Below are positions 26,047 to 38,611 of a stretch of 64,000 nucleotides of DNA, one piece after another. A program made the translations under genes and the position numbers. The notes beneath the pieces are model-generated. The model had not been told where the DNA came from. It did not search any database and worked only from the letters and a program-made list of their open reading frames with translations. How positions within the stretch are numbered: position 1 is the stretch's first letter; each line of letters starts with the position of its first letter. Origin of the DNA: Epiperipatus broadwayi (lineage: Eukaryota; Onychophora; Udeonychophora; Euonychophora; Peripatidae); assembly GCA_028023455.1 (NCBI GenBank), contig JAQFVV010000030.1:4108501-4172500 (forward strand), in the 5' to 3' direction.

Positions 26047-27734
26047 AAATAAGTTTTTTTAGATATATCACAATATTAAGTGATATTTTACTTTTACTTG
26101 TAAAAAAAATATTGTAATGCAAATTTAGAATTAACTGCTATAATTACAAACGTGTCAATATTTTTATTTGAAAAATCAATTTTTGGGGGGAGAGAGCATT
26201 ATTTTGTATTATATAGTTCTATTTATTATTTTTCATATCATTTCTTGAAAGATTAAGCATCAGTAGCAGATTGTACAGTATTACTCTACGAATCGGGGAT
26301 TTCCCAATTGATTTATTCAGTCAAGATCATGTTGTTCAACAGAAAAACTTTTTCTTTAATGAACTTGTCATTATGTATGCATGAGCATGGTAAAGAATTA
26401 TCAAACACAGTAGTTTGAAATAATTTAGAATGAACATTACATAATGATATTTATAAGATATTTTAATCAGTGTTAATGGTAATTAATTTAATTGTGTAAA
26501 TAATTTCATTAGATTATTGCGTTCATGTATTTTTTTATCAATGATAAATTATTATTTAGTGTTATCAACTTCGACTGTAATCCAAGAGTCTCTCCCCCCT
26601 CCCCAGTTTTGTAAAATAAAAATAACCATAATTAACTCATAACTTTTACAATGAGAATGTAAAAATACTTTGAATAATTCTTATACTATGCTTTAAGCAA
26701 ATTGCTCTGTCTGCATTTAAATGACTTTATTGTCAGTGGTATATATCTTCAAGAATTTTTACTTTTTAATAAATATTAAAGATATTTAAACACCAAGTAT
26801 ATATTGCCAACTTTTTTGTAAAGTGAAGGATTTATTGTACTTTAGGAAAATGTTCTATTATATTTATAGCTATAAATTTTTTCATATCTAAATAAATCTG
26901 AGCATTTTATCATCTAGTTTAAATGTGTGTTGTTGCTTTTGATGAAAGAGATTTTAAAAAAATATATATATTTTTCCCTTTCTGTTAATAACTACTAATA
27001 TTGTATTGAATTTTATTTCATACTTAGGGTTAAACAAACCCAGTAAAATTTGATTTGAATGTTAAGAATTTTAATGTAAAACATCTCATGATTACCTGAA
27101 ACAAAGGAAAAATTTATTTAATTATCTTCAAAAATAATTTATCATTATTTTCTTTTTAACACATTTGAATGAATTAAAAATTGAAAACATGGATTGAAAC
27201 AAGAATTATATTTTTTAGAAAAACATTGAAAAAAAAATTGGTTATAAATTTTTATAATCACAAAATTGTTTAATGAAATAAAAACACAGAGTATTACATG
27301 CATATGTATATGCTATAGCTTTTAGTTACTTTTATATATAATTATCTCAATTTATAAGGGAAAACATTTTCATCCAATCTTACTTACTATCCACTTTTTC
27401 TAAAGCAATGCAGTTAAGGTAAGACTTTCACTAACTTTACATAGCTGAAAACAAAATAAATAGTTTTTTTTTACCTTAGTGATACATTACAAATATCAGG
27501 CACTAATCTTCACTTGATCATTCAAAATAAACCTTTATCTGCTACAATCTTATGCAAAAAAAGAAAAAGAACTTATAAAACTTCACTTTCAATGCTCACA
27601 TATAAACATCTTTATTAAAAGAATGTTAACCATCGAACACAGTATATTTATTAGAACACATTATAATAACAAAAAGTTACACGATTTCAGTAATATTATC
27701 TTATTGCCATTTTATAGTTCTTAATAATTGTATT
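26047..27734. other. AT-rich non-coding stretch
   Basis: No recognisable coding or RNA signal was found. A G-rich patch near 26186 and a C-rich patch near 26590 are weakly complementary and might mark a worn inverted-repeat element. Confidence 0.5.
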
Positions 27735-29434
27735 TTTAATAAAAGTCTTAAGAATGTAAAACAACATTTTGGTATTGGTAGGAAATATATATCTGCAATA
27801 AGGAAAAAAGATGGAATTATTACTAAAAAGAGGGATGACATCATGAAATTGGTAGAAAATTTTTATCAAGAATTATATAATAATAAAGAACAAGTACCTC
27901 CTATATCTATTACATCTTCTGAATTGCCCAGAATTTTAAATGAAGAAGTGAGAAATGCAATTAAATGTATGAAGAAAGGAAAGGCTCGAGGTAATGATGG
28001 AATTATAATTGATATATTAAAAGAAGCAGGTGAAGAAACAGAAATTTTTTTAGCAAAGTTATATACCAAATGTCTAAATGATAAAGATGTACCGGAAGAT
28101 TGGAAGAATGCAGTAATAATATTAATATTTAAAAAAGGTGATAGAGAAGATATTAGAAATTACAGACCTATCAGCCTTTTATCAGTTTTATATAAAATTT
28201 TTACCAAGATAATTACAACTCGTCTACAGAGAACATTGGATTTCCACCAACCAAGAGAACAAGCTGGATTTAAAAGTGGTTTTAATACAGTAGATCATAT
28301 TCAGGTACTGAGAGAAATTATAGAAAGGTACAAATAGATATGAGTTGTCATTATGTTTTGGATTTGTAGATTATGAAAAGGCATTTGATTCTATAAACAT
28401 TTCTTCAGTGATTAAAGCATTGGATCATCAAGGTATAGATCCAGGATATTGTCATATTTTAAAGAATATTTATAGAAATGCAACAGCAACAATTAGATTA
28501 CATAATGATACTGGGAAAGTCAACATTGAGAAAGGTGTAAGACAAGGTGACTCCATATCTCCAAAACTTTTTACAGCAGTGCTGCAAGAAGTATTTTGTG
28601 GATTAAAATGGGAAACTAAAGGAGTGAAAGTAAATGGAAATTATTTAAGCCATTTGGATTTTGCAGATGATGTAGTTGTTTTTGCAAATAATGCTTCAGA
28701 GTTGCAGGAAATGTTGCAGGAGTTATCAGATGAAAGTAGGACTAAAGATAAATGTTAAAAAAACTAAAGTATTGTTTAATCGATTTGCTCAAAATATGAA
28801 AATAAAGATTGATTATGATGAATTAGAAGTTAACAGTTACAAATACCTTGGTCAGATTATTAATACAGATGGAAACATAATGGAGGAAATTAATCATAGA
28901 ATTAAACTTGGTTGGAGTGCTTTTGGTAGAAATAACTTGATACTAAAAGGAAATATGCCTATGTGTTTGAAAAGGAAGGTTTTTAACAAATGTGTTTTAC
29001 CAGTTCTTACTTATGGATCTGAGACTTGGACACTCAATAGAAGAGCAATACAGAGACTTCAGACCACTCAAAGAAGTATGGAGAGGTGTATGTTGGGAGT
29101 AACAAGAAGAGATCGAAAACGCAATGTATGGGTAAGAGAACAAACAGGTGTTACTTTGACCTCATTGAAAAAATTAAAAGATTGGAGTTGGGCTGGACAT
29201 ATTGCTAGAAGAGATGATAATAGATGGACAATTGAAATTTTAAATTGGATTCCAAGAGATTGTAAAAGACCCAGAAAGAGACCACATGTGAGATGGATGG
29301 ATGAAATAAGAAAGTGTGCAGGGGTGATGTGGAGAAGAGAAGCTAAAGATCAGAGAAGATGGATTAAACTTGGAGAGACCTTCATCCTGCAGTGGATTGT
29401 TAATGGTTGATAATGATGATGATGATTCAAATTA
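27735..29434 (+). pseudogene. RTE-clade LINE, 5'-truncated reverse transcriptase ORF with two frameshifts
   Basis: Homology to RTE polyproteins starts at about 27735, downstream of the endonuclease, so this copy is 5'-truncated. Reverse transcriptase motifs run in order: KKGKARGNDG (near 27975), FKKGDREDIRNYRPISLLS (28129-28185), DYEKAFDS (28371-28394), GVRQGDSISP (about 28535-28564) and the catalytic FADD (28660-28671). The conserved RTE C-terminal region follows (LTYGSETWT, HIARRDD, RPRKRPHVRWMDEI), ending at 29410. The frame shifts by one base near 28329 and again near 28733. The 3' end is a GAT-triplet run (to about 29434), typical of RTE. Such enzymes copy their own RNA at a nicked target; this one cannot. 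A closely related copy starts near 38.4 kb. Confidence 0.93.
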
Positions 29435-29578
29435 AATTTTTAATTATCAAACACATTACATAATAATTTATTTTTTACATTTGTATTTTTGGTTGATAAT
29501 GATGATGATGATTCAAATTAAATTTTTAATTATCAAACACATTAAAACATAATAATTTATTTTTTACATTTGTATTTT
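29405..29578 (+). repeat. Tandem duplication of the RTE 3' end and flank, 86-bp unit
   Basis: GGTTGATAATGATGATGATG starts at 29405 and again at 29491, and both copies continue with the same downstream flank. The second unit has a 3-bp insertion. The duplicated block joins the last bases of the element and its microsatellite tail to non-element flank, so it arose after insertion. Confidence 0.9.
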
Positions 29579-30731
29579 AAATCATATTTGTACTCAACAG
29601 TAAAATGTTATTTCCCAATGTTTTTCCATTTAGCTTAAATTATATCTCGATTGCAACACTAGCTTATATATTTAATCATCTGATTACTAAATCATCAGAA
29701 AAGTTTTTCTTGATATCTAGTACTGTTACTTCCTTCTGCAATTCTGATAACTCATTTACAAATCATCCTGTTAAATTCATACACATCATCTAAACATCCA
29801 TGGTGTTTCTTTTCAAGAAAGAATCTAAATGATTCTAAAATAAGATAATCAAATTCAAATACAAAATTAAACAAATTTCAAACAGTCCACAAATAATTGG
29901 CACAGAATTGCCTTGGCATGTTTAATACAGAATTTAAAGAAATTGTATTCATAGTTGATATTAGATATTCTCTAGTATTTTGAACAAGGATAGAGAATTT
30001 TTAATATGGTTCAGGATATACCATCTGATAATGGAAATTCCTAGAATTAGTAATTTCCTGTGTGAAGAGATAGCAGAATAATGAGTAAAATGCTTGATCC
30101 CATACTACTGGATTTTTGGTCTTTGGCCCTGAAAGCACATGTAAATGGGGGATGAATGTTGAATATTTTGTATTAATGCATTCTGACGTATTCCATGTTT
30201 TTGTTGTTTGGATAAAATGTCTAAATTTATGTGGTGAGAATGGTATAAAAAGTAAATTTTTGTTTTGCCTTTTTTTGTTCTTAATTAGAAGAAAAAGATT
30301 ACATTTTGTTTTTATTCTATTGTAATAAAATATGAAGCCAAATATGAAATTTTGTATTATAATGTAATTACATATATAATGTGTGTATGTGTGTGTAAAT
30401 TAACAACTGGAATTTTATAATGATAATAAAATTTATGTAAATGAAAAATTTTCGAACAAATAAAAACTGAATCAATGAGTAGTATTGATGAAAAAATGCT
30501 GAAGGTAGATGGAAAAATGAGTAAACTGGTTTATAAAAGGCAATATGTTGCATTCAAAACATTAAGAACATTCTCTAGTAAATATTTGATATCATTTAAA
30601 ATGCTTTTATATTTTTTATTATTAATATTTTTTAAAATTAAATATTTTTTTGAACATAAACTTTATATCTAATAAAATTGTCTTCTATACTTTTATTTAT
30701 ATCTTCATATTCTGCTAATTATCTTTCTAAA
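29579..30731. other. AT-rich non-coding stretch
   Basis: Several short open frames occur, none resembling a known protein. A short TG-rich run lies near 30380-30396. Nothing else was seen. Confidence 0.55.
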
Positions 30732-30866
30732 ATATATCTTTGTTGTCAATGTGCTGGTGGCCTAGTGGTTAGCGTAGCTGCCTTCCAAACGGCTGGCCTG
30801 GGTCAAAGCATTTGACATATGAAAAAAAAGAAGGAAAAAAAAAAGAAAAAAATATATATCTTTGTT
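30732..30866 (+). mobile_element. tRNA-derived SINE (glycine-type head), 13-bp target duplication
   Basis: The body (30745-30853) begins GTCAATGTGCTGGTGGCCTAG. It has a good A box (TGGCCTAGTGG) and an anticodon arm containing TTCCAAA, which would read TCC. The B box is cut short at CCTGGGTCAA. It closes with GACATATGAAAAAAAAG and an A-rich tail. ATATATCTTTGTT is present at 30732-30744 and 30854-30866. Confidence 0.85.
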
Positions 30867-32040
30867 AATTTAAGTGTTTCAAACATTTTAAAGATTGTCT
30901 ATTTGGTAGTCTCCAACTAAAATTGATTTCCTTAATTTAAAAGTCAGTGTAATTAAAAAAATGTTGTGTTAAATATTAATGCCAGATGTGATGGTAATAC
31001 CATTTATATATCATAAAACTTCATTTAATACTTTCTAAGTTAATACTTTTATTGTAGATTTAATAAAGTACAATTTTAGAATAATAAAATGAAGTATATC
31101 GGCATACAATGGATTATATTATAATAATGAAGTAAGAAATTATAAAGTTTGATTAGGATGGATGGTATATTACAAAGAAGCTGAATCCAAAGGAAAACTC
31201 ATTCACAAGAACTTGTTTTTAAAAAATTAAACTAAAAAGAAAAATATCCAGTTGATATTGATCTTTTATTAGTTTTGATTTATCAAGACAAAAGATTTAA
31301 TACATCAAAATATGCATTTTAATCAATTTAGTATCGCATGCTATAATAACTAGGGATCATATGCCTATTTGCCTTTATGGTGTTTTTAATGTGTGCTAAT
31401 ACTGAAAAGGAATAATTTTATCCTTTGTCTATTGAAATTCAGCAATTTGCCACCAAAAAATGATCCAACATTAAAATTTACAATAATGTGGATACTTTAT
31501 GTTTATGACAAATAGAAATATTTGTTTTTCTTAGGAACTAATGTTGATAATTATTTGATTAAATTATTGTATTGATTTTATTTATTATTAAATAAATTAT
31601 TTAGTTTTAAACACTTTAAAATTAAAAACACAACCATTTTTGTTAGCCATATACAGATTATTATGCATATAGTTGAGTCAATCCTTTTTTTAACATTAGG
31701 GGCAATTTTTTTTATAAAATAAGTAAATAAAAAATGAGAAGTTGTTGAGGTTATTTAAAAGAGAGGGTGCCAGGGTTTGCTTTCTTGATCTTGAAAAAGG
31801 ATTTATTAGAATAAATTGGATTACTTTGTTGGCTATTTTTAAGAAAAAGGATGTAAACTAGAAAAGAGAAATGGTTATTAAGAAATGTTCATATTAACGA
31901 TAATTGTAAAACTAAATATTTTGAGTTCCTTTGATAAGTATGAAATTTGATTGGAAGAAGAGGAAATGTCATGCATATTATTGATATTAAAAATTTTGCA
32001 GATAATGAGAGACCTTAATAAAATACTAAATAGAATTGAT
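30867..32040. other. AT-rich non-coding stretch
   Basis: No coding, RNA or repeat feature was recognised. Confidence 0.6.
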
Positions 32041-32190
32041 AGAATTTTTAAGTTTTTTTTTCATTTTTTTTTTCATATGTCATAGCATCGTCCGGGAGGT
32101 GAACCCACAACTATCTGCAACCAACTACTTACTTGCAAGGCGACTGCGATGACCTCTCGGCTAACAATGCTTGACAGAATTTTTAAGTTT
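32041..32190 (-). mobile_element. tRNA-derived SINE, 15-bp target duplication
   Basis: AGAATTTTTAAGTTT occurs at 32041-32055 and 32176-32190. The minus-strand body starts GTCAAGCATTGTTAGCCGAG and contains GGTCATCGCAGTCGCCTTGC and a B-box-like GGGTTCACCTCCC. It ends with GATGCTATGACATATG and an A-rich tail (seen here as T runs). It pairs in subfamily with the copy at 32.69 kb. Confidence 0.85.
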
Positions 32191-32304
32191 TATGATAAAA
32201 TAATAGAGAATTACACAAATGCATTGAAAATAAGTAAAAAAGTATAATTTATACATTAAATTTATGACAAAGAAATTAGGATAAGAATTTCATTATCTAA
32301 ACAG

Positions 32305-32429
32305 ATCTTTAACTTTTTTTTTAAGTGTCATAGCATCGGCCGGGGCGCGGACCTGCAACCCGGGCAACTGCCTGCAAGTGCAAGGCAGTCGCACTGACCT
32401 CTCGACTGCCAATGCAAGACATCTTTAAC
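32305..32429 (-). mobile_element. tRNA-derived SINE, short target duplication
   Basis: The minus-strand body (about 32314-32420) reads CTTGCATTGGCAGTCGAGAG and GGTCAGTGCGACTGCCTTGC, then a GC-rich stretch and GGCCGATGCTATGACAC followed by A's. ATCTTTAAC flanks it at 32305-32313 and 32421-32429. The B-box region is mutated (AGGTCCGCGCCCC). Confidence 0.8.
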
Positions 32430-32675
32430 CTAAATAGGAAATTGTTCTTTATCTCATTGAATTAGGAAGAACAAACTAATTAAGGATGTTATAGGCAGAT
32501 AAAGTTAGACATGCAAAACTTTTGAGGAAGTCCGATAGGCTAACTCCATTCAATTATCAATTTGTTTATTTTTAGTTTTCTCAGAAATTAATTTAAAAAT
32601 ACTTTAGATCTTGAATCTCCCCCATTCACTAATCCTCTAAATTATTTTTGGGATTTAAGAAAATTAAATAGCAAA

Positions 32676-32808
32676 ATAGGAATTTAGTCAAGCGTTGTTA
32701 GCCGAGATGTTATCGCAACCGCCTTGCAAGCAAGTAGTTGGTTGCAGACGATTGTGGGTTCACATCCCGGTCGATGCTAAGGCATATGAAAAAAAAAATA
32801 GGAATTTA
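32676..32808 (+). mobile_element. tRNA-derived SINE, 11-bp or longer target duplication
   Basis: The body (32687-32797) begins GTCAAGCGTTGTTAGCCGAG. It has an anticodon-arm segment around CCGCCTTGCAAGC and a B-box-like GGGTTCACATCCC, and ends GGCATATGAAAAAAA. ATAGGAATTTA occurs at 32676-32686 and 32798-32808. It is the closest relative of the antisense copy 0.6 kb upstream. Confidence 0.85.
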
Positions 32809-33767
32809 ATGAGGCATGTGCTTAAAAATTAGGAAATTATTATAAAGAATGAAAGGAAAGTAGAAAGAAAGAAAAGGGGAGGGGGTTAGCTATGATTATT
32901 TGAAGAGAAGAACAATAGACAATTTAAAAACTTTTGTGAACATTTAGAATCTGTCTTTTAAATGATAATTAATGACAATTTTTAATATCAGTAGTAGTCA
33001 TTAATTTTTTTTCTAAAGCAGCTCTAAATAGAAAATCTCTACATCACTGGACAGACTATTTTTATTTGCTTAATATGCATTTCTGGAACTATATTTTAAA
33101 AAGCGAATTTGCTATAAATTTATTACTTTTTATATTAATTGCAATAAACAACAAAAAAAAGTCATTCTGTTAAAATATATCATTGATGGATCTTTTTTGT
33201 TTGTTGGTCTGTGTAGCCACAAAAATGGGAATGAGTATTGCATTATTCAAAAATCAAAAAATTAATTGATGTATTAAAAACACAATTAAGTATTTATATT
33301 TAGAGTGACCTGTTGTTTTTTTTTTCGTTTTTTTATTGGATTAATCTGTTCTGAATCTCATATTTTAATTTATCTGATTTTTTAAAATATTTATCTGTTG
33401 CACTTTCATATTCTAATGATGGCTTTATCCATTTTTAAAAGAAAAGATTTTTATAATTGATTTTTTCTTTTCTGTTATTGCATAATAAATGTAAATAAAT
33501 GCACAATAAAAGTATCTTTATTCCCTCATATATGAACTTTATGTGAAATATTATCCATATTAATCACCATTAATATGATCCTACTATTTTAGTCTGTTTT
33601 TTTTAACACTATTGATATAATAGGATGTTGACATCCTGAAAAATATATCTTCCTCACAAGATAATATAGTAAGAAAAGCATGACTATTACATTTAGTAAA
33701 AATAAATTTAAGAATTTGCCAATAAACTCAAATGTTTTAACTAATTTTTATTTTGTAATTTAAGTAA
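32809..33767. other. AT-rich non-coding stretch
   Basis: Nothing recognisable was found apart from homopolymer runs. Confidence 0.6.
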
Positions 33768-35442
33768 TAGTATGAATACAACTCTACCGCTTGATGGCAT
33801 TTTTCACACAACGCACATCAATATACCATTTTAGCGCCTAACTTATGGCTAACACTACAACAATGTTGTTTAGAGCCGTAACAGGCAGCCCAGAGGGCGA
33901 TGTATCCTACGATTATGTAATGAAATACTATGTGTATTCATCAAGTGAGCGCAATTCAACTCTCACTACGGTCTGATTTGATGGTGGCCGTATTTCAAGG
34001 ATGCAAAACTATTAAAAAATTCATTGTGGAAAATTTTTGAGAAAGCGTAGTGGATTTAGTATTACATATTAAGAATTGTCAGGCCATCACGCATGCTTCC
34101 CTATGATTTTGAACTGCACACAACCTGAAAAGGTTAGGGTTTTCAGCAGAGTTCAGCCGAGTTCATGCACAAATTGACGTTTATGCATGAATCTGTGCGA
34201 GAACAGTAAAATGTCAGTGTGGCAAGTGTTCAAAATTGGTTGAAGGGGAATGAATTGCCGGCCACAGAAGTTGGCGCTGTTGTCTTTTTCCAGAAAGAGA
34301 ACAAACATCCTGCCAGATGTGAAGCTATGCGTTTGCGGGAGGAGCATGGTTTTAGTCAACTACAGGATCTGGGGAATTCCATTGCTACTTCTACAAGTTT
34401 ACCTGGGGTCTGCATAAGGGAAGTTGGTTGGACAGCTCCAAAATCCCGTTATTTACAGCTTTGAGGCTCATCTCCTATTGGAGTCAAACAAACCATAATT
34501 CCCTTCCCCCCATAAAAAAATGTTGTTGTTTTTTTTAAAAAATGAACTGTTTAATTAAGGCTTTTTGAAAAAGGTAAAAAATAAAGGAAGAACTTTTCGC
34601 TATCATATAAAGGTTTTGGTAGCGTAAATATTTTTTTTAAAAAAAAAAACCTCATCATAAGAAAATAAAAAACGATAATTAAAAATCAAACCAACTCCCC
34701 TCCACCCTCTAAAAACCAACTGTTGGTTTATTAAAAATGAATTGATTAATAAGGCTTTCCAATAACAAAAAAAAAAAAAGCTTAAAAAGTCGATAATTTA
34801 AAAGCAGACCAACCCCCCTCCAATAATTTGTATATTTTGTTAATCTATCTCTTTATATGTATTCTATATTCGAACACATTTAAAATTAATATGCGATGTT
34901 TCCAGTACATTGGCAAAAGATACTAAAAGATGAGAATTAAAATTCAAATCAACCCCCCTCTATCCTCTAAATACCAACTGTTTTATTAATTAAAACTGAA
35001 TTGTTTAAGGCTTTAAAAAAGCAGCTCAAAATCCAAAAAAAGGCAATAATTTAAAAGCAAACTAACCCCCCTCTACTATCTAAAAACAAAGTGGTGTTTG
35101 TTTATTAAAAAGGCAAAAAAAAAAAAAAACTGTACGAGTTTTATGAAATGTAAAGAAACTGATAATTCAAAATCAAAAAAAAAAAAAAAAGTCAAAATCA
35201 AAAAAAAAGGCAATAATTTAAAAGCAAACCCCCTCCCCCTACCTTACACCATATAAAAACAATGTGTTTGTTTATTAAAAATGCAAAAAAAAAAAAAAAC
35301 CATACGAGTTTTATGTATAGAAAATATGGGAAAAAATTTTTGTACCGTAGTATTCTGTAAAGAACCCGACGGCCCATGGATCGTATATTGATGGTGGCCG
35401 AAAAAGAGTGCCATCAAATGGTAGGGTTCAGTATTCATACTA
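33768..35442. mobile_element. Inverted-repeat DNA element of unknown superfamily, about 1.7 kb
   Basis: Ends share GTATGAATAC followed by imperfect CTACCRYTTGATGGCA on both sides (33770 onward, and inverted up to 35440). Each is next to a TA dinucleotide, so a TA target duplication is possible. GATGGTGGCCG occurs near both ends (about 33979 and 35389). An 81-codon frame at 34219-34464 has a few charged and aromatic residues but no motif I recognise. It may be decayed transposase coding. The interior right half is a degenerate tandem array. This is probably a non-autonomous element. Confidence 0.55.
34490..35320. repeat. Degenerate tandem repeat with C-rich motif
   Basis: C-rich boxes such as ACCCCCCTCTA recur about six times (near 34502, 34698, 34812, 34952, 35066 and 35228). 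Each is followed by a T/A-rich part containing TGTTTATTAAAAA and poly-A, then AATAATTTAAAAGCAAAC-like sequence. Spacing is irregular, about 115-195 bp. The array lies wholly inside the inverted-repeat element. Confidence 0.7.
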
Positions 35443-35636
35443 TTAGCGTAATTTTATAACAATAAAATTGATAAATCATCCTAAATTAAATCTTTTATGG
35501 CCTAAATTGCACATTTTTGCTCCCAAAACAGATGTATTCATTACATATTTTTTTTAAAAAATTGATCATATGCAATAATAAAATGTACCAATAACAAACT
35601 GGAAAATGTTAACCTTAACTGAAATGATCTAGTTAC

Positions 35637-35835
35637 CTAATTCTTATTTAATAACTGAAATACAGGCTTATATACCTGTATCAATATACGTAATATATAG
35701 GGTATATGAGAACAGACTTTCACACTATATTGGTGAATATTTATCTTTTCGACATATATGTGTTCAAGTGTATCAGTGTTATTAGATAGAATGGAGAGTA
35801 GTGGGTTGTGTGAAAGTCTAATTTTTATTTAATAA
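35637..35835 (+). mobile_element. Deleted copy of the 15.3-kb fold-back family
   Basis: The left end (AATAACTGAAATACAGGC, then GGGTATATGAGAACAGACTT) and the right arm (TGTATCAGTGTTATTAGATA through GTGAAAGTCT) match the element at 15.3 kb. The middle, including the hammerhead-like motif, is missing. CTAATTCTTATTTAATAA (35637-35654) and CTAATTTTTATTTAATAA (35818-35835) are a probable target duplication. Confidence 0.7.
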
Positions 35836-38439
35836 TTTTGCAGTAAAAATAATTACTGACTCTTCTAATGCATAGTTTCCCTAATTGTATATATTCACAT
35901 CAAAAAAAAAAAATGTATTTATTATATAATTTAAAACAAAAAGTTTTAATTACATAGTGTAATAAACTGCACAAAAATAATAAATTGACAAATATGTAGT
36001 ATATAGTACATTAGATTTATTAATTTAATTTTTATTTAATTGGATTGCATCTTTCTAATTAGAATAGAATAGTTAGCTGTAAACTAATTATAAAAGAATA
36101 GTTTATACAATGCAAACAATATGGTCTCCATATTTGTATTAATATAAAAAATGTTAAAATTTTTACTTATTAGATTGGATTGTCAAAAAAAAAAAAATAT
36201 TGATCACAAGACATAAAATACTCTAATAAGTTTTGGAGAACCATTTACCTTCACTATATGAAAAAGATATATAAATAAATTTTTAGTAGGCATTTGAATT
36301 ATAGGAAAATATAACAACATATCTTAAAAAACAAATTACTGATGTCAGAATCAATAGATGTAATTGAAAGCTCAATCTCTTATATTCCACAACATAGTGA
36401 GCATTAGCCATTAATATAGTGTTATATTAAGATAGAATAAATTATTGAGATGGGGAATATGTAGATACTTCCAATCTTCTTGCATTATTGAAGTATTTGT
36501 TTTTCCTGTTTTTTGTTGATATATTACAAAATGCACCAATTTTGATTTTACTACATGATATTTATATTTTATTTATGTAGTTTATATAATGTATATCAAT
36601 AAATTTTTTGAAAAGAAAGTCTCTCCGATATATTTATGTGAAGTTTTTTTGACTTTACATGATATAGCATAAATTGAAATTTTATTTTACAAGTTATGTG
36701 TTTATTATTGAATTACATCCTACATTTATCTTTCTAAATATTTTCAACTGTACCAATATACACCCTTGATTTATGTTATTTATTTTTATTTAATTCTCAG
36801 GGTCATAGTATTCTTTCTGAATGTATGTTTTTTAAGATATTTATTTAGTCTGTCTATTGTAAATATATAATTAGTTGGGTTTTTTTTTTATTGCTTTTAA
36901 AGGGAGGGGATTGTGAAAATATATATGAATGAATTTAGTTTTAGTTATTTGATAAAAAGTGTAATTATCTTTTATGTCATCTATTAATCTTTTTTTTTTA
37001 ACACTGTGAGGCAACTATGCTGTTAACAAGATGGCAATATTGATGAATTATTAATAATGGATTTTTTTTCCCTCTCAATACTGTTTTTCAAAGTAGTATG
37101 TTTTAAAAATAAAATATGGCATTTATTCATTTTAAAAACTTAATTAAACATAAATTAAATCATCACTTATTTCAATCTGTTTAAACTTTCAAAATCAATA
37201 TTAATTAAATGTAGTTTAAGTTTCATTCTCTTCTGTTAGAAATCTTGTCTTGTTAAGCCAGGCACAATATGATGCGTTTGATTCTTTTTTAATTTTAATT
37301 TTTTAATGATTATTATTATTGTTAAATTAATGTGTACAATCATTAAAAAAATAATGATTTTGCTTATATCATGTTCATTCATATAAACTATTTAGAATGG
37401 TTATGAATGAAATTTTTGATGAATGGAATTCATTGAAGAAGAGTGGCCGTCTGTAAATTAAGATTTATTTATATTTAAGTATTATTTTAAACAATTTTTT
37501 CATTTTGTTTCACTCTTAATTAGTTTTATTTAAAAAAGGAAAAAAAGGTTTAATAATCATCTATAGTATTCTTTATTTTATGAAAATATAATTTTTCTAC
37601 AAATCACCTTACTGTCCCAAAACTTAATGGTGTGTCAAACTTATTAAATAAAGAAAAAAATATTTAAGAGGATATTATTATTTAATTTTAGTCTGATTTC
37701 AAATTTTAGTATCTTTTAGTATATATTAATAGCATTGTTTTGAAATGGATCTTAAACACCTGTTAATACAATTTTCATTGGCAATAATATTTTTTTGCAA
37801 CTAATAAATCTTGTTTTTAATGTTTTACCTAAGTTGTATTTGTTAGAACTAAATATAAAAGAGTAGTTATCTAGAGATATGTAAATAGAATGAAATAAAT
37901 ATTTAATTATTTCAAAATGAATATATAATTTTGAGTTTTCTCAGCTGTAGAAAACAAGAAGTCATTCAGCCTATAAGCTTTTTATCCATAGTAGATTAAT
38001 GGAATAGTATTATAAATATAAACATAGATGCTAAAAAGAGTTTGCTGTTAACTGAAAGGAGATTCTTTAATGTCTTAAAGAAACAGAGTGGGCAAATTCC
38101 TAATGTTGATCCCATATGTTGTTATTGCGGGTGGGATTCTACCAACATGCATTAGCTAGCATGGTGTCTTTTAGCTTTTTATCTCTGAGTTTAAGATCAA
38201 GAAATACTATGGTCGTTCTTCTCAATTGCCTGATAACTCTTAAATAAAATCTCATTTGAGTTTTCTTGAAGGCAGAATGAATGTATGTATGAGTGAACTT
38301 TCTTTTTTTCTAATAGGTATTTACAATCATGACAGGCAAAACTAAATCTTGGTCCTTATTCCCAAGGAGGCTGTAAAGTTTCTAGCCAAGGTAATGGTTG
38401 GTGGCCAAAGGCAATGGGTGTTAAGAATCTCTTGATTGT
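35836..38439. other. AT-rich non-coding stretch
   Basis: Mostly featureless AT-rich DNA. From about 38040 the sequence becomes less AT-rich; this may be the 5' untranslated region of the RTE element that is recognisable from about 38450. The boundary cannot be fixed from one copy. Confidence 0.45.
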
Positions 38440-38611
38440 GAACCCAGGCTATCATTTGTTGACATTTTGTTTAAGTACTTACAATTGCAGATCACTTTCA
38501 AGTGAAGGAATTTTGTAAGAATTGGAAGAACTCTCTAATATTAAATGGGATATTATTAAGACTTTGCGAAGTTAGAAGAAAAAGTGAAGAGACATTTGAT
38601 TTTTAAAATGG

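Noticed and set aside
26176-26612. G-rich and C-rich patches that could be the ends of an inverted-repeat element
   Set aside because: Complementarity is short and imperfect, and no target duplication was found.
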